DNA from: Ornithodoros turicata
Lineage: Eukaryota > Arthropoda > Arachnida > Ixodida > Argasidae
Assembly: GCF_037126465.1 (NCBI RefSeq)
Contig: NC_088209.1
Coordinates: 8,874,052-8,938,051 of the forward strand
Direction: 5' to 3'
DNA length: 64,000 nucleotides
Below, piece after piece: positions 55,501 through 61,990 of the stretch (the first letter of the stretch is position 1; each line of letters starts with the position of its first letter). The notes under the pieces were generated by a model. It had not been told where the DNA came from, searched no databases, and saw only the letters and a list, made by a program, of their open reading frames with translations. Made by a program: the position numbers and the translations under genes.

Positions 55501-56562
55501 TACATGCAAGCAGAAAATTCTTGCAACATATTAGAAAATAGTGTCTACAGAAATGTAAAACAAACATAAAGCAGAATCAAAATACAACTGGAGATCAGTT
55601 GCGCTTATCAGCGTAAACAGTCTCTAGGTGGGGGACACATGAGAGCATTCTGCTGTCGAGGCTACGTTGATGCTCTAATGGCTGCTAGTGGGCTCCGTCA
55701 GCCAAGAATGCCAGTGAAAGGTCATTTCCACTGCCGTGTGACGTGTCTTTCATTGTAAACGATGGTTAATAACGTGGCATTTACCGTGCCGTTAGTTAAT
55801 GGCAGTGATGGCCACTAACTACTTCTACAGTAGTTTAGCTATAACTACTAACTGCTTCGTGATGGAGTAGTTTAACTATTAGTTCAACTACTTTTCAGGG
55901 GAGGTAGTTAAAACTACTTCTTTAACTACTGGAATGTATTTTAACTACATTTATAACTACTTAACGTTGTCCATCAACACCAATCCCATTCTATAGTACT
56001 CTTGGACACCTAAATATGAATCACAAGCAGCGATAAAAGTGAAGGTTTAGTACACATGCACGGCACAATTGCTCTGCACCTCCGTTCTCATCAAACCAGT
56101 AGCTCAAGGTAAATTCGGAAGCACAATTGTGCTGTAAATCTTGCGGCAAAATCGGAAGTAGTTGGCGCCTGCAGTAACCTAACTGCTGTAGTTAACCACG
56201 AATAGTTAATTCGAAATAGTAGTTTAACTAGTAGTTGCCACTACATTTCTGCAAGTAGTTAATAACTACTTCTTAACTACAATCAGGTAGTTTAACTAGT
56301 AGTTTAACTACATGTAGTTAACGACTGGCCATCACTGGTTAATGGCACTTTAAATGCTGTTTAATTCAGAGCAGATTGAGCTAAATACACACTTCTGTGA
56401 CTTCATTTCACCTTTCACTCGTTCAACATTTCAGTGACAAAGACTGTGAAGCAATTGGTTAGCGAATCTGACGACGAAGAGCCACTTCCGAAAGTGAAAG
56501 AAGAGAAAAAGGTGAACGAGATGAAACAGCAAACCCTCTTTTCTTTCTTGAAGAAGAAATGA
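31515..56562 (+). CDS. POLD3: DNA polymerase delta subunit 3 (p66), 17-exon gene
   Basis: The product is the accessory subunit of the nuclear polymerase delta that binds POLD2 and PCNA in replication and repair synthesis. I joined 17 exons (1185 nt, 394 codons plus TGA) with consistent phases and GT-AG introns. The N-terminal winged-helix part has VTYKWLSWKLGGHPNTAKQ, RQFLMKQKAEDG and REKLSSVTGVHLYSV, close to the known animal family. The middle is Lys-rich with repeated DVASLFAG modules. The C-terminus has KKRKRRAI, SESSEDESAPT, EKKRKRKV, YKDDEGFLV, LVSESDDEEP and ends QQTLFSFLKKK, a PCNA-interacting (QxxLxxF-type) motif at the very end, as in other POLD3 proteins. Vertebrate POLD3 is about 466 residues, so this one is shorter. 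Exon 1 and the donor of exon 6 are the least certain; more small exons could lie in the 5.5-kb intron before 38498. Confidence 0.92.
31786..32334. mobile_element. mariner-like fold-back MITE in POLD3 intron 1
   Basis: CAGGGTATGTGCAGAAAAAC on the left pairs with GTTTTTCTGCACACACCCTG on the right; TA flanks both ends (31784-31785 and 32335-32336). The pairing continues inward. No coding content. Confidence 0.85.
32429..32484 (+). CDS. POLD3: POLD3 exon 2
   Basis: Acceptor TTGCTCTAG, donor CA|GTAAGA. It encodes VTYKWLSWKLGGHPNTAK(Q), the best conserved block of the POLD3 N-terminal domain. It ends in phase 2. Confidence 0.93.
32554..32638 (+). CDS. POLD3: POLD3 exon 3
   Basis: Acceptor TTATTACAG, donor GGG|GTATGT. 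It encodes CLRQFLMKQKAEDG and then HSIITGTRDG, the helix and strand that follow the winged-helix start. Phase 2 to 0. Confidence 0.9.
32699..32800 (+). CDS. POLD3: POLD3 exon 4
   Basis: Acceptor CCCTCTCAG, donor CCG|GTAAGA, 34 codons in phase 0. It encodes SYRVILTASVRQAREKLS and VTGVHLYSVCPANLP, matching the family's second repeat-like strand-helix-strand. Confidence 0.92.
32854..32891 (+). CDS. POLD3: POLD3 exon 5
   Basis: Acceptor CTTCTACAG, strong donor GA|GTGAGT. It encodes DAEEHLQTETNP plus two bases, phase 0 to 2. Confidence 0.8.
32955..33012 (+). CDS. POLD3: POLD3 exon 6
   Basis: Acceptor CCTATTGCAG. It encodes YIETPCLPIQRTGTPRAEP; the CLPIQ and PRAEP parts fit the end of the POLD2-binding domain. 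The donor CCG|GTTAGT is not ideal, and a longer frame runs to 33099, so the 3' end is uncertain. Confidence 0.75.
33563..34258 (+). pseudogene. 3' end of a CR1-like LINE in POLD3 intron 6
   Basis: A frame of 149 codons (to 34012) carries LQRRAVRLITNADFLTSS and PYVIALFMNKFSSFLD, like the thumb end of CR1/Jockey-type reverse transcriptases (Q-R-AVR-I motif). After the stop comes a 3' UTR ending in AAAATAAATAAATTC at 34258. It is strongly 5'-truncated; the clade is tentative. Confidence 0.65.
34260..35865. other. POLD3 intron 6, no recognisable feature
   Basis: T-rich sequence. Minus-strand frames at 34257-34735 lack domains and splice support. CATCTATCCA-type short repeats occur near 35400-35440. 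Confidence 0.4.
35872..36465. mobile_element. TIR element carrying a Myb/SANT-like ORF
   Basis: TTGTCACACGTGCAG...TTAACCGCGGTT on the left is mirrored by AATCTCGGTTAAGCCC...TGTGACAA on the right. Both ends also hold additional AACCGCGGTT-like blocks. The target duplication is unclear (GTGATACC against GTGATCGC at best). The element encloses one intact short ORF. Confidence 0.55.
35987..36253 (+). CDS. Myb/SANT-like DNA-binding domain ORF, 88 residues
   Basis: The frame is intact from ATG 35987. The core reads LLRVWEDNRTASRSNRHNVP, then AAMAGQLNAT and KQVRLKIDNLNKKYR, which fits the Myb/SANT-like (Myb_DNA-bind_4) trihelix fold with its first Trp and the closing QVxxKIxNLxKKYR helix. Such proteins are partners of Harbinger transposases or transposon relics. 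It ends right after the domain, with no effector part. Whether it is expressed is unknown. Confidence 0.65.
   Translation: MAAPVPFVCCALCEEMSSQKSIISSDATTQALLRVWEDNRTASRSNRHNVPVCAAMAGQLNATLTASEGPHSAKQVRLKIDNLNKKYR
36631..36972. mobile_element. hAT-type MITE copy 1, 8-bp target duplication AGCATACT
   Basis: Ends TAGGGCCTGACTTTTT and complement, flanked by AGCATACT at 36623-36630 and 36973-36980. 342 bp, non-coding, rich in CGGGTTTAACCCG and CCCGATATTTACCCCCCGAA blocks. An eight-bp duplication is the hAT signature. Confidence 0.93.
37418..38295. mobile_element. mariner-like fold-back MITE in POLD3 intron 6
   Basis: CAGGGTGTCCCTGAAAACGT and its complement form the ends, with TA at 37416-37417 and 38296-38297. 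Inner blocks (GTGTCATTGAA, CTACACCACCTAGAGTCA) pair as well. 878 bp, same family as 26828-28465. Confidence 0.88.
38498..38536 (+). CDS. POLD3: POLD3 exon 7
   Basis: Acceptor TTTCTTTCAG, donor GAG|GTACGT, 13 codons in phase 0: APEKAERLVESAE. There is no independent homology, but both splice sites are strong and the phase fits its neighbours. Confidence 0.7.
39431..39452 (+). repeat. poly-G run of 22
   Basis: An uninterrupted run of G inside POLD3 intron 7, close to the left end of a hAT MITE. It generates the proline-rich frames on the minus strand, which are not genes. Confidence 0.8.
39477..39825. mobile_element. hAT-type MITE copy 2, 8-bp target duplication CACATAAG
   Basis: Same family as 36631-36972, in the opposite orientation. 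CACATAAG flanks at 39469-39476 and 39826-39833. 349 bp. Confidence 0.93.
40046..40106 (+). CDS. POLD3: POLD3 exon 8, first and most diverged unit of the repeated-exon array
   Basis: It encodes KAGVEQPKKRKEVDVAPSSA and ends phase 1 at GCCG|GTAATA. The second half, PKKxKxxDVAxxxA, aligns with the 78-nt units downstream, but SLF is replaced by PSS. Its start is phase 0, unlike later units. Confidence 0.85.
40182..40259 (+). CDS. POLD3: POLD3 exon 9, 78-nt array unit
   Basis: Phase 1-1, exactly 78 nt: (E)KKTKKEAGAGQPKKAKQ, then ADVASLFA. Acceptor TATGTTCAG, donor GCTG|GTAATA. QADVASLF has the spacing of a PCNA-interacting QxxhxxFF motif with L in the seventh place. Confidence 0.92.
40332..40411 (+). 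pseudogene. decayed array unit between exons 9 and 10
   Basis: Eighty nucleotides resemble the 78-nt exons. They start AAAAGAAATGTAACAAAG and end GCATCAGTGTTTGCTG before GTGATA. The two-base surplus would shift the frame, and the acceptor is weak (TTTCGAG). It is probably skipped. Confidence 0.75.
40452..40529 (+). CDS. POLD3: POLD3 exon 10, 78-nt array unit
   Basis: Phase 1-1: (E)KKSKKDSSEDPTKKGKQ, then ADVASLFA. Acceptor CTACCCAG, donor GCCG|GTAAGG. Confidence 0.92.
40758..41169. mobile_element. hAT-type MITE, related subfamily
   Basis: Ends TAGGGAGTGACTTGTTTGGG and the complement of TTTAACCCGAAAAAGTCGCT...CCCCA. The flanks CATATGAG (40750-40757) and CGTATGAG (41170-41177) agree in seven of eight bases. 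It lies inside the intron that splits the POLD3 exon array. Confidence 0.8.
42410..42690 (-). repeat. interspersed repeat, inverted partner of 49630-49915
   Basis: Blocks TGACGTTGGTAGACAGACCG, GGACGCGACCTTGTTCGCCA and ATTATGACGTCGTTTGTTTT recur as reverse complements, diverged, at 49630-49915. No long frame or TIR was recognised. Confidence 0.75.
43958..44372. repeat. fold-back repeat with 90-bp arms
   Basis: The arm from GAGGAAAACTTACACACACT through GAAACAAAATGTAATATGAC to CATCATCAGAATGA is repeated as its complement at 44283-44372, nearly perfect. The spacer of about 230 bp has no coding potential I can support. Confidence 0.85.
44616..44693 (+). CDS. POLD3: POLD3 exon 11, 78-nt array unit
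   Basis: Phase 1-1: (G)KSLKKETTEQQRKQPKQ, then TDVASLFA. Acceptor TTCTTACCAG, donor GCCG|GTAACG. A 4-kb intron full of transposons separates it from exon 10. Confidence 0.92.
44767..44844 (+). CDS. POLD3: POLD3 exon 12, 78-nt array unit
   Basis: Phase 1-1: (E)RKPKKDPSEESTKKAKP, then ADTGSSPA. Acceptor TTTATCCAG, donor GCCG|GTAACA. Length and Lys-rich half are kept, but the DVASLF core has drifted to DTGSSP. Confidence 0.9.
44901..44927 (+). pseudogene. stub of another array unit cut by an insertion
   Basis: CAGTATCTTGAATTTCTTACTAG resembles the acceptor region of exon 11 (GGTATTTAATTTCTTACCAG), and the first bases AAAACAAAT resemble an exon start. It lies one unit length (151 bp) after exon 12. 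A TIR element starts immediately after. Confidence 0.6.
44928..45695. mobile_element. probable Tigger-like MITE that cuts an array unit
   Basis: CAGCGGAATCACTTTAAATG at the left and the complement of GAGATTGCACCG at the right are partly alike, with TA on both sides (44926-44927 and 45696-45697). Both ends also carry ATGGAAC. The TIR match is only moderate. Confidence 0.45.
45815..46120. repeat. fold-back repeat in POLD3 intron 12
   Basis: The left arm contains GGGGGAGTCTTAGCACGAGG and AAATACAAAAGCAGGGGTA; the right arm carries their diverged complements (TACCCCTGCTTTTGTATTT, CATGCTAAAACTCCCCTG). Arms are about 100 bp. Confidence 0.75.
46477..46533 (+). CDS. POLD3: POLD3 exon 13, shortened array unit
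   Basis: Phase 1-1, 57 nt: (E)KKSKKEDSAEKSEEADSS. Acceptor TATCTTCTAG, donor TCTG|GTAACT. The Lys-rich half is kept, but the SLFAG end is missing. Confidence 0.88.
46669..46735 (+). CDS. POLD3: POLD3 exon 14
   Basis: Phase 1-2: (E)KTPKDDVVSPVAQKKRK and RRAI. Acceptor TTCTAACTAG, donor CAG|GTTAGG. The start resembles an array unit; the end, KKRKRRA, is the conserved basic stretch before the acidic block. Confidence 0.85.
46736..48629. other. POLD3 intron 14, first part
   Basis: No exon is supported. T-rich runs occur at 47410-47500. Minus-strand frames near 47430-48115 lack motifs. Confidence 0.4.
48630..49200. repeat. long interspersed repeat, copy A
   Basis: GGGGGCTAAACATTGGGGTT, TTTTTCCAGCACTGAGGAC and GAGATATCACAATGAATGCA recur in order in copy B at 50290-50895, with about the same spacing. 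Confidence 0.75.
49350..50275. repeat. AAGTTAC-rich blocks at both ends of a repeat region
   Basis: Clusters of GTTAC/GTAAC (AACGAGTTACTTGTAACGAG and similar) lie at 49378-49525 and 50095-50262, in roughly mirrored order. The inverted repeat partner of 42410-42690 lies between them. They could be the ends of one non-autonomous element. Confidence 0.5.
49630..49915 (+). repeat. interspersed repeat, inverted partner of 42410-42690
   Basis: It shares diverged blocks such as AAGGTCGCGCCCGAAAGTCA, CTTGAGGGGATTACGAT and GTCATGATGACGTT with the complement of the first copy. The two copies stand 7 kb apart in opposite orientation within POLD3 introns. Confidence 0.75.
50290..50895. repeat. long interspersed repeat, copy B, ending in a hAT-type terminus
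   Basis: It matches copy A and ends GGCCCTAAAAAGTCAGGCCCTA, which is the right end of the hAT MITE family at 36631, 39477 and 54393. Copies A and B may be longer relatives of that family. Confidence 0.6.
51150..51205 (+). CDS. POLD3: POLD3 exon 15
   Basis: Phase 2-1: ESSEDESAPTPSASMTDS. Acceptor CGCCAACAG, donor TCGG|GTATGT. The Ser/Glu/Asp block after a basic stretch is shared with animal POLD3. Confidence 0.9.
51317..51397 (+). CDS. POLD3: POLD3 exon 16
   Basis: Phase 1-1: (G)CKTEKKRKRKVMKAVKE, then TYKDDEGFL. Acceptor TGCGAGCAG, donor TTAG|GTAAGG. The KRKRKV...DDEGF block is strongly family-like. Confidence 0.93.
52169..52814. mobile_element. mariner-like MITE in POLD3 intron 16
   Basis: CAGGGTGTATTTTTTTAGCC and the complement of GGTTAAAAAAACACCCTC, with TA on both sides (52167-52168 and 52815-52816). 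646 bp. Confidence 0.75.
53958..54308. mobile_element. pogo/Tigger-type MITE
   Basis: CAGTCAAACTCCTTTATAAC at the left mirrors GTAGTAAAGGAGTTTGACTG at the right, with TA on both sides. Inner ATTCGTTATAAAGG repeats occur. 351 bp, no transposase. Confidence 0.9.
54393..54745. mobile_element. hAT-type MITE copy 3, 8-bp target duplication ACTATATA
   Basis: Same family as 36631-36972 and in the same orientation. ACTATATA flanks at 54385-54392 and 54746-54753. 353 bp. Confidence 0.93.
54754..55794. other. POLD3 intron 16, no recognisable feature
   Basis: AT-rich sequence without a domain-bearing frame or terminal repeats that I can support. Confidence 0.4.
55803..56337. mobile_element. hAT-type MITE with AGTAGTTTAACTA repeats, target duplication GTTAATGG
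   Basis: Ends CAGTGATGGCC and GGCCATCACTG are flanked by GTTAATGG at 55795-55802 and 56338-56345. The interior has many copies of AGTAGTTTAACTA and its complement TAGTTAAACTACT at both ends. 535 bp. It lies 100 bp before the last POLD3 exon. Confidence 0.93.
56435..56562 (+). CDS. POLD3: POLD3 exon 17 (stop), PCNA-binding C-terminus
   Basis: Acceptor AACATTTCAG. The exon continues DDEGFL with VTKTVKQLVSESDDEEP, a basic linker, and ends KQQTLFSFLKKK and TGA. QQTLFSFL is a C-terminal PIP-type motif (Q, L at +3, F at +6). AATAAA-type signals are not obvious close to the stop. Confidence 0.95.
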
Positions 56563-59555
56563 TGTTCCGCAAACAGCTACCCAGGAAAAACATTTATTAA
56601 CAGAAAAGATATGTACACGCTGTTATCTTGGCTCTCCCACGTCGCTGGCTCGTGTTTCCATCACTGAGGGGGAACTGACGGGCAAAGCTTGTGTGAGTCT
56701 AAGCGGTGCCACGTTGCACTCCAAATAAAGTGCACTTTTGGAGCAATGCTAAATTTTTAGTGCTGAGAAATACCTCTTTGAACTTGCACGGTTTGCAACC
56801 ACCTTGCATTTCCAAAGGTCTGTCGAGAAACCTGCAACAGATTTCGAGAGAGATGATTTGTTGGAAATTGAGAATAGGGGACAATGGAGGGAACCCTCCT
56901 GCAGTCAATGCGTTCATGCCACACTACTTTGGATGCCCCCGTCCCCGCCTTCTATTGCGCATGTAGCAAATTTATGCCATCCTATTATTATTCAGTCTTA
57001 TTCTTACGCCATCACACCAAGTAAGAACAGGTTTTTTGAGTCCAAAAGACATAAGTGCTTGCATGCATTTCACTTGTAACCCCAAAAGGAAGCCACCTCT
57101 ACTCCAGAACATCATAAACAGTAGTCCTGAGATGATCAGCCCCAGCCCCAGGCATGCAGGCTCACACGTTTTATGTCCAGTGAATATAGAACACCTCCTT
57201 CGCCTCTCGGGGAACCATAGACAACTGTCCGGACAACTACCCGCCAAAGTTTGGGCCAACCACGAGTCAAAAAGCAAATGGAAGGCTTCCCAGGACGTGA
57301 CCTTATTCTGGGACAATGCAACCAAATGCTAAAGGGAAGGGCACCTCTCTAGATAGGCAGATTAGAATTATGTTGATTCTGTAAAACTGTTATCAGTGTT
57401 TGACATCGACGTAACCAAATAAAAAAGGAACTGTAGCAAGTCCCTCCACAGGTAACTCTGAGCACATAACATGTTTTCCAGTGTATCTGCATTACACAAA
57501 CGTACGCGACATGACAGCATGTGTATGGCCAATGTGGTCGACATTCGAAATGTGGTTGGTGGATTCGAAAGATTCAATTCGCCGTTTTGGGCACAGGGAT
57601 TCAGGTGCACGAATCTCGAATCCTTGCCTAGAATTCACGGATTTGCGGATTAAGTTGGCACATCCCTACGATATACTGAATTGTGGTGTCAAACGTTAAT
57701 CACCAACGTTCTAGTGACAACGATTATAATAGTGCCGTCGAGAGAGCGCCAGCGGTCAGCTCTGTAAGTTGTACTATGTTTTTCGCTGAAACTGTTCCAT
57801 AGTGTGGCGGACTAAAAGCACCGATGCAAGCTATGAAGCAAAGTTCACTGCTTAGTGCCGAGGCAAGAAAGAGTCCGGTATAATTCTGGTTGTAGCTTCG
57901 TAATGGAATCAAAGCTTCGAATCACGACGACCAAGTGCGAAATTAACGTAACGTGCGACGTAATTTGAAGCGAACTTGTGCGGGCATTTTAGTGGCCCTT
58001 TAAGTGTTTGGCTTAATTATGACCATTATTTTCTGATTAACCGCTCGATTAACTAAATTATTTCACCATTACGTATTAACCATCGAGAGATGCGATAAAA
58101 GTGCACGGCTAAATTTTTGCCGTGGTTGGTAAAAATAGTTACAGAAAATTCCCTTAAGAGGGCCTACGAGCTCCCTGTGGCCACACGCATTCTGTATGGC
58201 ACTGTCTGATTCTGTCAGATTGTGTCAAAAAACAGCTAAAGTCGGGGAAAATTGAGAGGAAGTGCAACAATGATACACAGCGAATCGCAAGTGCCGACCA
58301 GCGCGGACAAGCGTGTACGTCGCGGCAGCGTTGCCACGAGTAATAGTTCGCCAGCACGACGAGCTTAGGCAGAAAAGCGTAGCAGCCTCAGTACAAAGTG
58401 ATCTTATTCACACGAGGGGGGAAAGGGTTACGAGCCTTACCCGTGGAACAAACGCTCACTGTGAGTGCGGGAATCTGAGCTATCTTGTCAAAAATGAGGT
58501 CACCCGTACGGCTTGTAACCCCTTTCCCCCCTCCTGTGCCGTGTCAATGTCACGTCACCTCCTTTCTCCACCGCTTTGTGCTCAAACTACGAGCCGTCAA
58601 AAAAGAGCCGGAGCCGAGGGCTCATTTCCACAGATTTTCGGCGAATTTATTTCGGCTATTGCATTACGAGTGGGATTATGTGCCGTACTGAGTAAAATGA
58701 CCACGGGGAACCCATTTCCGCGAAGCAAACGTTAGGTTGCCTTTGGAAATTTCGGAGTTCAATTCAAGAAATTATCTTTCCATCGATTGAAATGAAATAA
58801 AAAGATTATCAGTATGTAGCAAAAGTTGTTGGCAAAAAATAATCCCTTCACCACGTGTCTCTCCGGGGCTTACGTTTTTTACTATGAACTTCTGTCACGG
58901 TTGGTGGACCACCCTGTATACTGTAACGCCTTTTAATATCACGGCCCTAAACTTTCGCGAATCGAGTAACGGCGATATATTTGCGACCACTAATTTTCGC
59001 GAGCTCCCGGAGCCTCTCCTTCTCTGATTTGAAATTTTCTCACTTCGCAAAATTTGCTAAAATTAAGCGCTCGCAAAATAAAAGGGTTTTACGGTACATA
59101 TATATAAAAGTGAGGGTCGGAAATGGGGCGCAGTACGAGGTCTTCTACCGCAGGATAAAAATTGGTTCTCTCAAACAGTAAAGAGAGACACAATTTTTGT
59201 ATTCCATTTGTTTGAATTCCATAAATAATCTTTTAGTGTTACCGATCTGTATTGAAATGTAGGGGCAGGCTACAGACTGCTACATGACGGCAAGCCATAG
59301 CAAGCCACGGTGCATCCTTGATGCATCTTGTTATGTGCTGCCAGTCTAAGCTCCACTTCAATTGAACAAACCTTCAGTCGTCTCCGATTTCAAACTAACG
59401 GGACTGCACTGCATAACTGCGACCAAAGATGAATGGCACAAGGCTGCCCAAGGAAGTGTCTCAACCACAGTTACGTAGAACATAAAAGCAAAATACAATT
59501 AAGCTTGTTTGGTCTAGTTGCTGGCAGGACAGAAACAAAGGGACAACACATGTTA
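56563..59555. other. downstream of POLD3, no recognised gene
   Basis: The POLD3 3' UTR must start here, and ATTTATTAACAG follows soon after the stop. Frames of about 100 codons overlap on both strands at 56706-57332, which argues against a real gene there. A CACCCTGTA terminus near 58910 suggests one end of a decayed mariner-type MITE. Confidence 0.4.
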
Positions 59556-60062
59556 GGGTCGATTCATACGATGCAACTTTTTGCTGCAACTCTGTTCTCG
59601 CTACAGTTGCGCGCAACCGAAGTTGCACCAAAAAGGTCCCTTTCATACGGCGAGCAACTCGGCATGCCGTAGTTGTCACCGAGCTCGCCAGATGGCGCGA
59701 AAAAACGTCATTGTCATCATTTTCGTCCAATCGCACTGCGACTTCCGCTCGTTACGACTTCAATCCGTTGAGAGTTTGATAATTATGCATAATTTCCACT
59801 GGTCAGTGATAATTTCATCGTCTCGCGTACTGCCGCTGCAATAACTGACACATAGAAGTCTTCCTGATTGGTCGCGCTTGCAAGGCGGAGCCGTGTGATT
59901 GACAGGTTGCAGCTAGAGTTGCAGGAGAAATCGCTCATGAAGCGATCGGCTGTGCAACTCCTGCAACTTGGGTTGCGCAACCAGAGCTTCGCGTTCACAC
60001 GGTGCAACTTGGTGGCGCAACCTGGTTGCACGCAACTAAAGTTGCATCGTGTGAATCGACCC
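59556..60062. mobile_element. Harbinger-type MITE with TTA target duplication
   Basis: GGGTCGATTCATACGATGCA on the left mirrors GTTGCATCGTGTGAATCGAC...CC on the right, flanked by TTA at 59553-59555 and 60063-60065. The interior is full of GCAACT/AGTTGC. TTA or TAA duplication is the PIF/Harbinger signature. 507 bp. Confidence 0.9.
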
Positions 60063-60524
60063 TTAGGGGAATGCTGCCAGTGTCTAGCACAGTTGCACGT
60101 TGTGTATAAACAAACTGCGCTTACCTGTTGACCAAAAGAGGGAAAGGGCTGCAGGAAGACCCTGTCGGGAAGGAAATTACAAAGCGACGCGCCATCCACT
60201 GTTAGTACGTTGCTCGGCACCACTACTGCATACTGGGGACAACACAGTGGACGGAAGAAGGACTGCTGCTCTTGATGAGGATCATCTTGCACCTGGATCA
60301 GAAAATTTGAGGAAAATATGGGATGAGGTTTTGGGGGCACAGAAAATTCGCTGGTGACTTAGCGGCAAATGCGGGAGAGATGTGTTAGCATTAACCGCCT
60401 TTTCCGGTCCATACTTGACTGCTGTTTTTTTTCTTTTAAAGTTCTGTGTTAGTGCCGCAAAGTAACTGTGGCTATGAGCTGCGTACAGATGGAGAGAGGT
60501 CAACAGAAAGCAGTAGGGGAGAGG

Positions 60525-60712
60525 GGGGTTAGTGTGCATCCTGGGCCGACTTCAAGGGGAACTGTGTGGACATTTGCCTGGAAAATCTTCGGGAAAACCT
60601 CAGACAGCACAGCCGGTGACAGGATTCGAACCCGTGTCACCTCCCCAAGTCTCGGCGGAAAGTGGAAAGCGATCATCTTAACCACTAAGCCACGGTCAGC
60701 TGTCCAAGCCAA
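60525..60712 (-). mobile_element. tRNA-derived SINE, second copy of the family at 7037
   Basis: On the minus strand the head has TGGCTTAGTGGTTAAGATG (A-box-like) and CGGGTTCGAATCCTGTCACC (B box), followed by CCGGCTGTGCTGTCTGAGG. It shares the GGGCCGACTT and CAGACAGCACAGCCGG blocks with the SINE in LINE ORF1. Confidence 0.85.
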
Positions 60713-60839
60713 CTTCTGCTTGTCCCGTCTGTATTTGACTTCCGCAATGCATTTCTGGTCTAACCTGTCTTCCGGTTGTCCACCTTCAGTCAATGCTTGG
60801 TTCCCAGTTTCACACTTTCAATTACTATATGTGAGTCCA

Positions 60840-61190
60840 TTTAGTTGACCATTAATTAGCCTCAATTACTTTCAATTACTCTCTAATTACTTTAGGTGAC
60901 CTCAGGATACACGAGGTAATCTTGAATTTTCTTAATTACTTTTAATTATGTTTACTTGCTGTAATTACTCTCAATTCCCCTTTAGTTGATGTTAATTACA
61001 TTTTACTACCTCCATTATAAGTCCTGTATTCTTTAATTTCATTTAATCTTTCTTATATATATGTAATTTTACATTCATTTCCTTTAAACTCAACTTTGTT
61101 TTAATTGCCTTTAATTACCTTCAATTACTCTTTCCACTTACTCTTAATTACCTTCGACTACTTCAATTTCAAATCATTTACATTGACCAT
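60840..61190. repeat. AT-rich degenerate array of TTAATTAC-type units
   Basis: TTAATTAC, TCAATTACTTT, TTTAATTACC and close variants recur at least 20 times in 350 bp at irregular spacing near 10-13 bp, with strand bias (T-rich plus strand). No frame. Confidence 0.75.
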
Positions 61191-61380
61191 CTTATATCCC
61201 CTTTACATGTCCACTTATACCTCTGCCTGAGTGAGGCTTCACCTTCTCGCACATGGAAACACACACACACACACAAAATTACAGCTTTTTTCATTTTGAC
61301 AATTCTAATGCTCCCGCATTAAAAGCTGTTACTTAATCTTCCTGAACATAGTATGTTACAAGCAAGCAAGTAGTTATTCA

Positions 61381-61990
61381 CCTGCCGCCGTCGCTGAAAC
61401 CCACCGCTGAAAGGCTTCGTTGGAGGAACCGGAATCTCCGCGACAAGTTGACTCATACGCTGCAGGGATGCGTTGCCAGTGGTGGGCAGCAAAGAGGATA
61501 TCCCAGAAGGCGAGAGCTGGGGTAGTGGACCGGAGACCTCTTCGTTGAAGTAGTCCGAAGCGCCGGATCGGTCCAGGCAGCAAAGATCCAACTCGGGCGG
61601 AACACCAGTGGGCCCCTCTTCGTGACAGTTTCTCGGTCGGGTTTCCACCTTGCTCGAGTACGGGGAGGAGCTCTCGGAGACCTGAGAGACGTTTTGCAAG
61701 ACGTTCGTAATTTCGGCCTCTATCTCTCGACATTCGCTGCAGTTGTCTCTGGGGGGTACGTTGGTGTGCAATTGGCTATCTTTGTCCGTTGGACTCAAAC
61801 TTGATTGGCTGACGGGCGAGTTTCGACGATATTGTGGCGGCGCAGAGGAACACCGAACGATGTTAGTGTCCTGCTTGTGTCCCCACGTCTGTTGTGATGG
61901 CCAGTCATCTCTTTCCGTGTTTGTCAGTGGAACGTCTTCAGTACGGCTTCCATTGTCAACGTCGTCCCGTGTGCTGGCTTCGTTGGTATG
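61381..61990 (-). CDS. candidate internal coding exon of an unknown gene
   Basis: A 610-nt open stretch (203 codons plus one base) is bounded on the minus strand by an acceptor CTTCGCTTTGCAG and a donor CGGCAG|GTGAATAA. The product piece starts HTNEASTRDDVDNG and is rich in Ser, Pro, Thr and Asn, with CSECREIEAEITNVLQNVSQ in the middle and PVPPTKPFSGGFQRRRQ at the end. It looks like a disordered region. I do not recognise the family, and I found no partner exon in the window. An overlapping frame without splice sites on the same strand is the weaker choice. Confidence 0.5.

Noticed and set aside
56699..57332. Opposed frames of about 100 codons on both strands
   Set aside because: No domain, no splice sites joining them to a gene, and mutual overlap suggests chance openness.
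59783..60340. 185-codon minus-strand frame
   Set aside because: Much of it is the GCAACT-rich interior and end of the Harbinger-type MITE.
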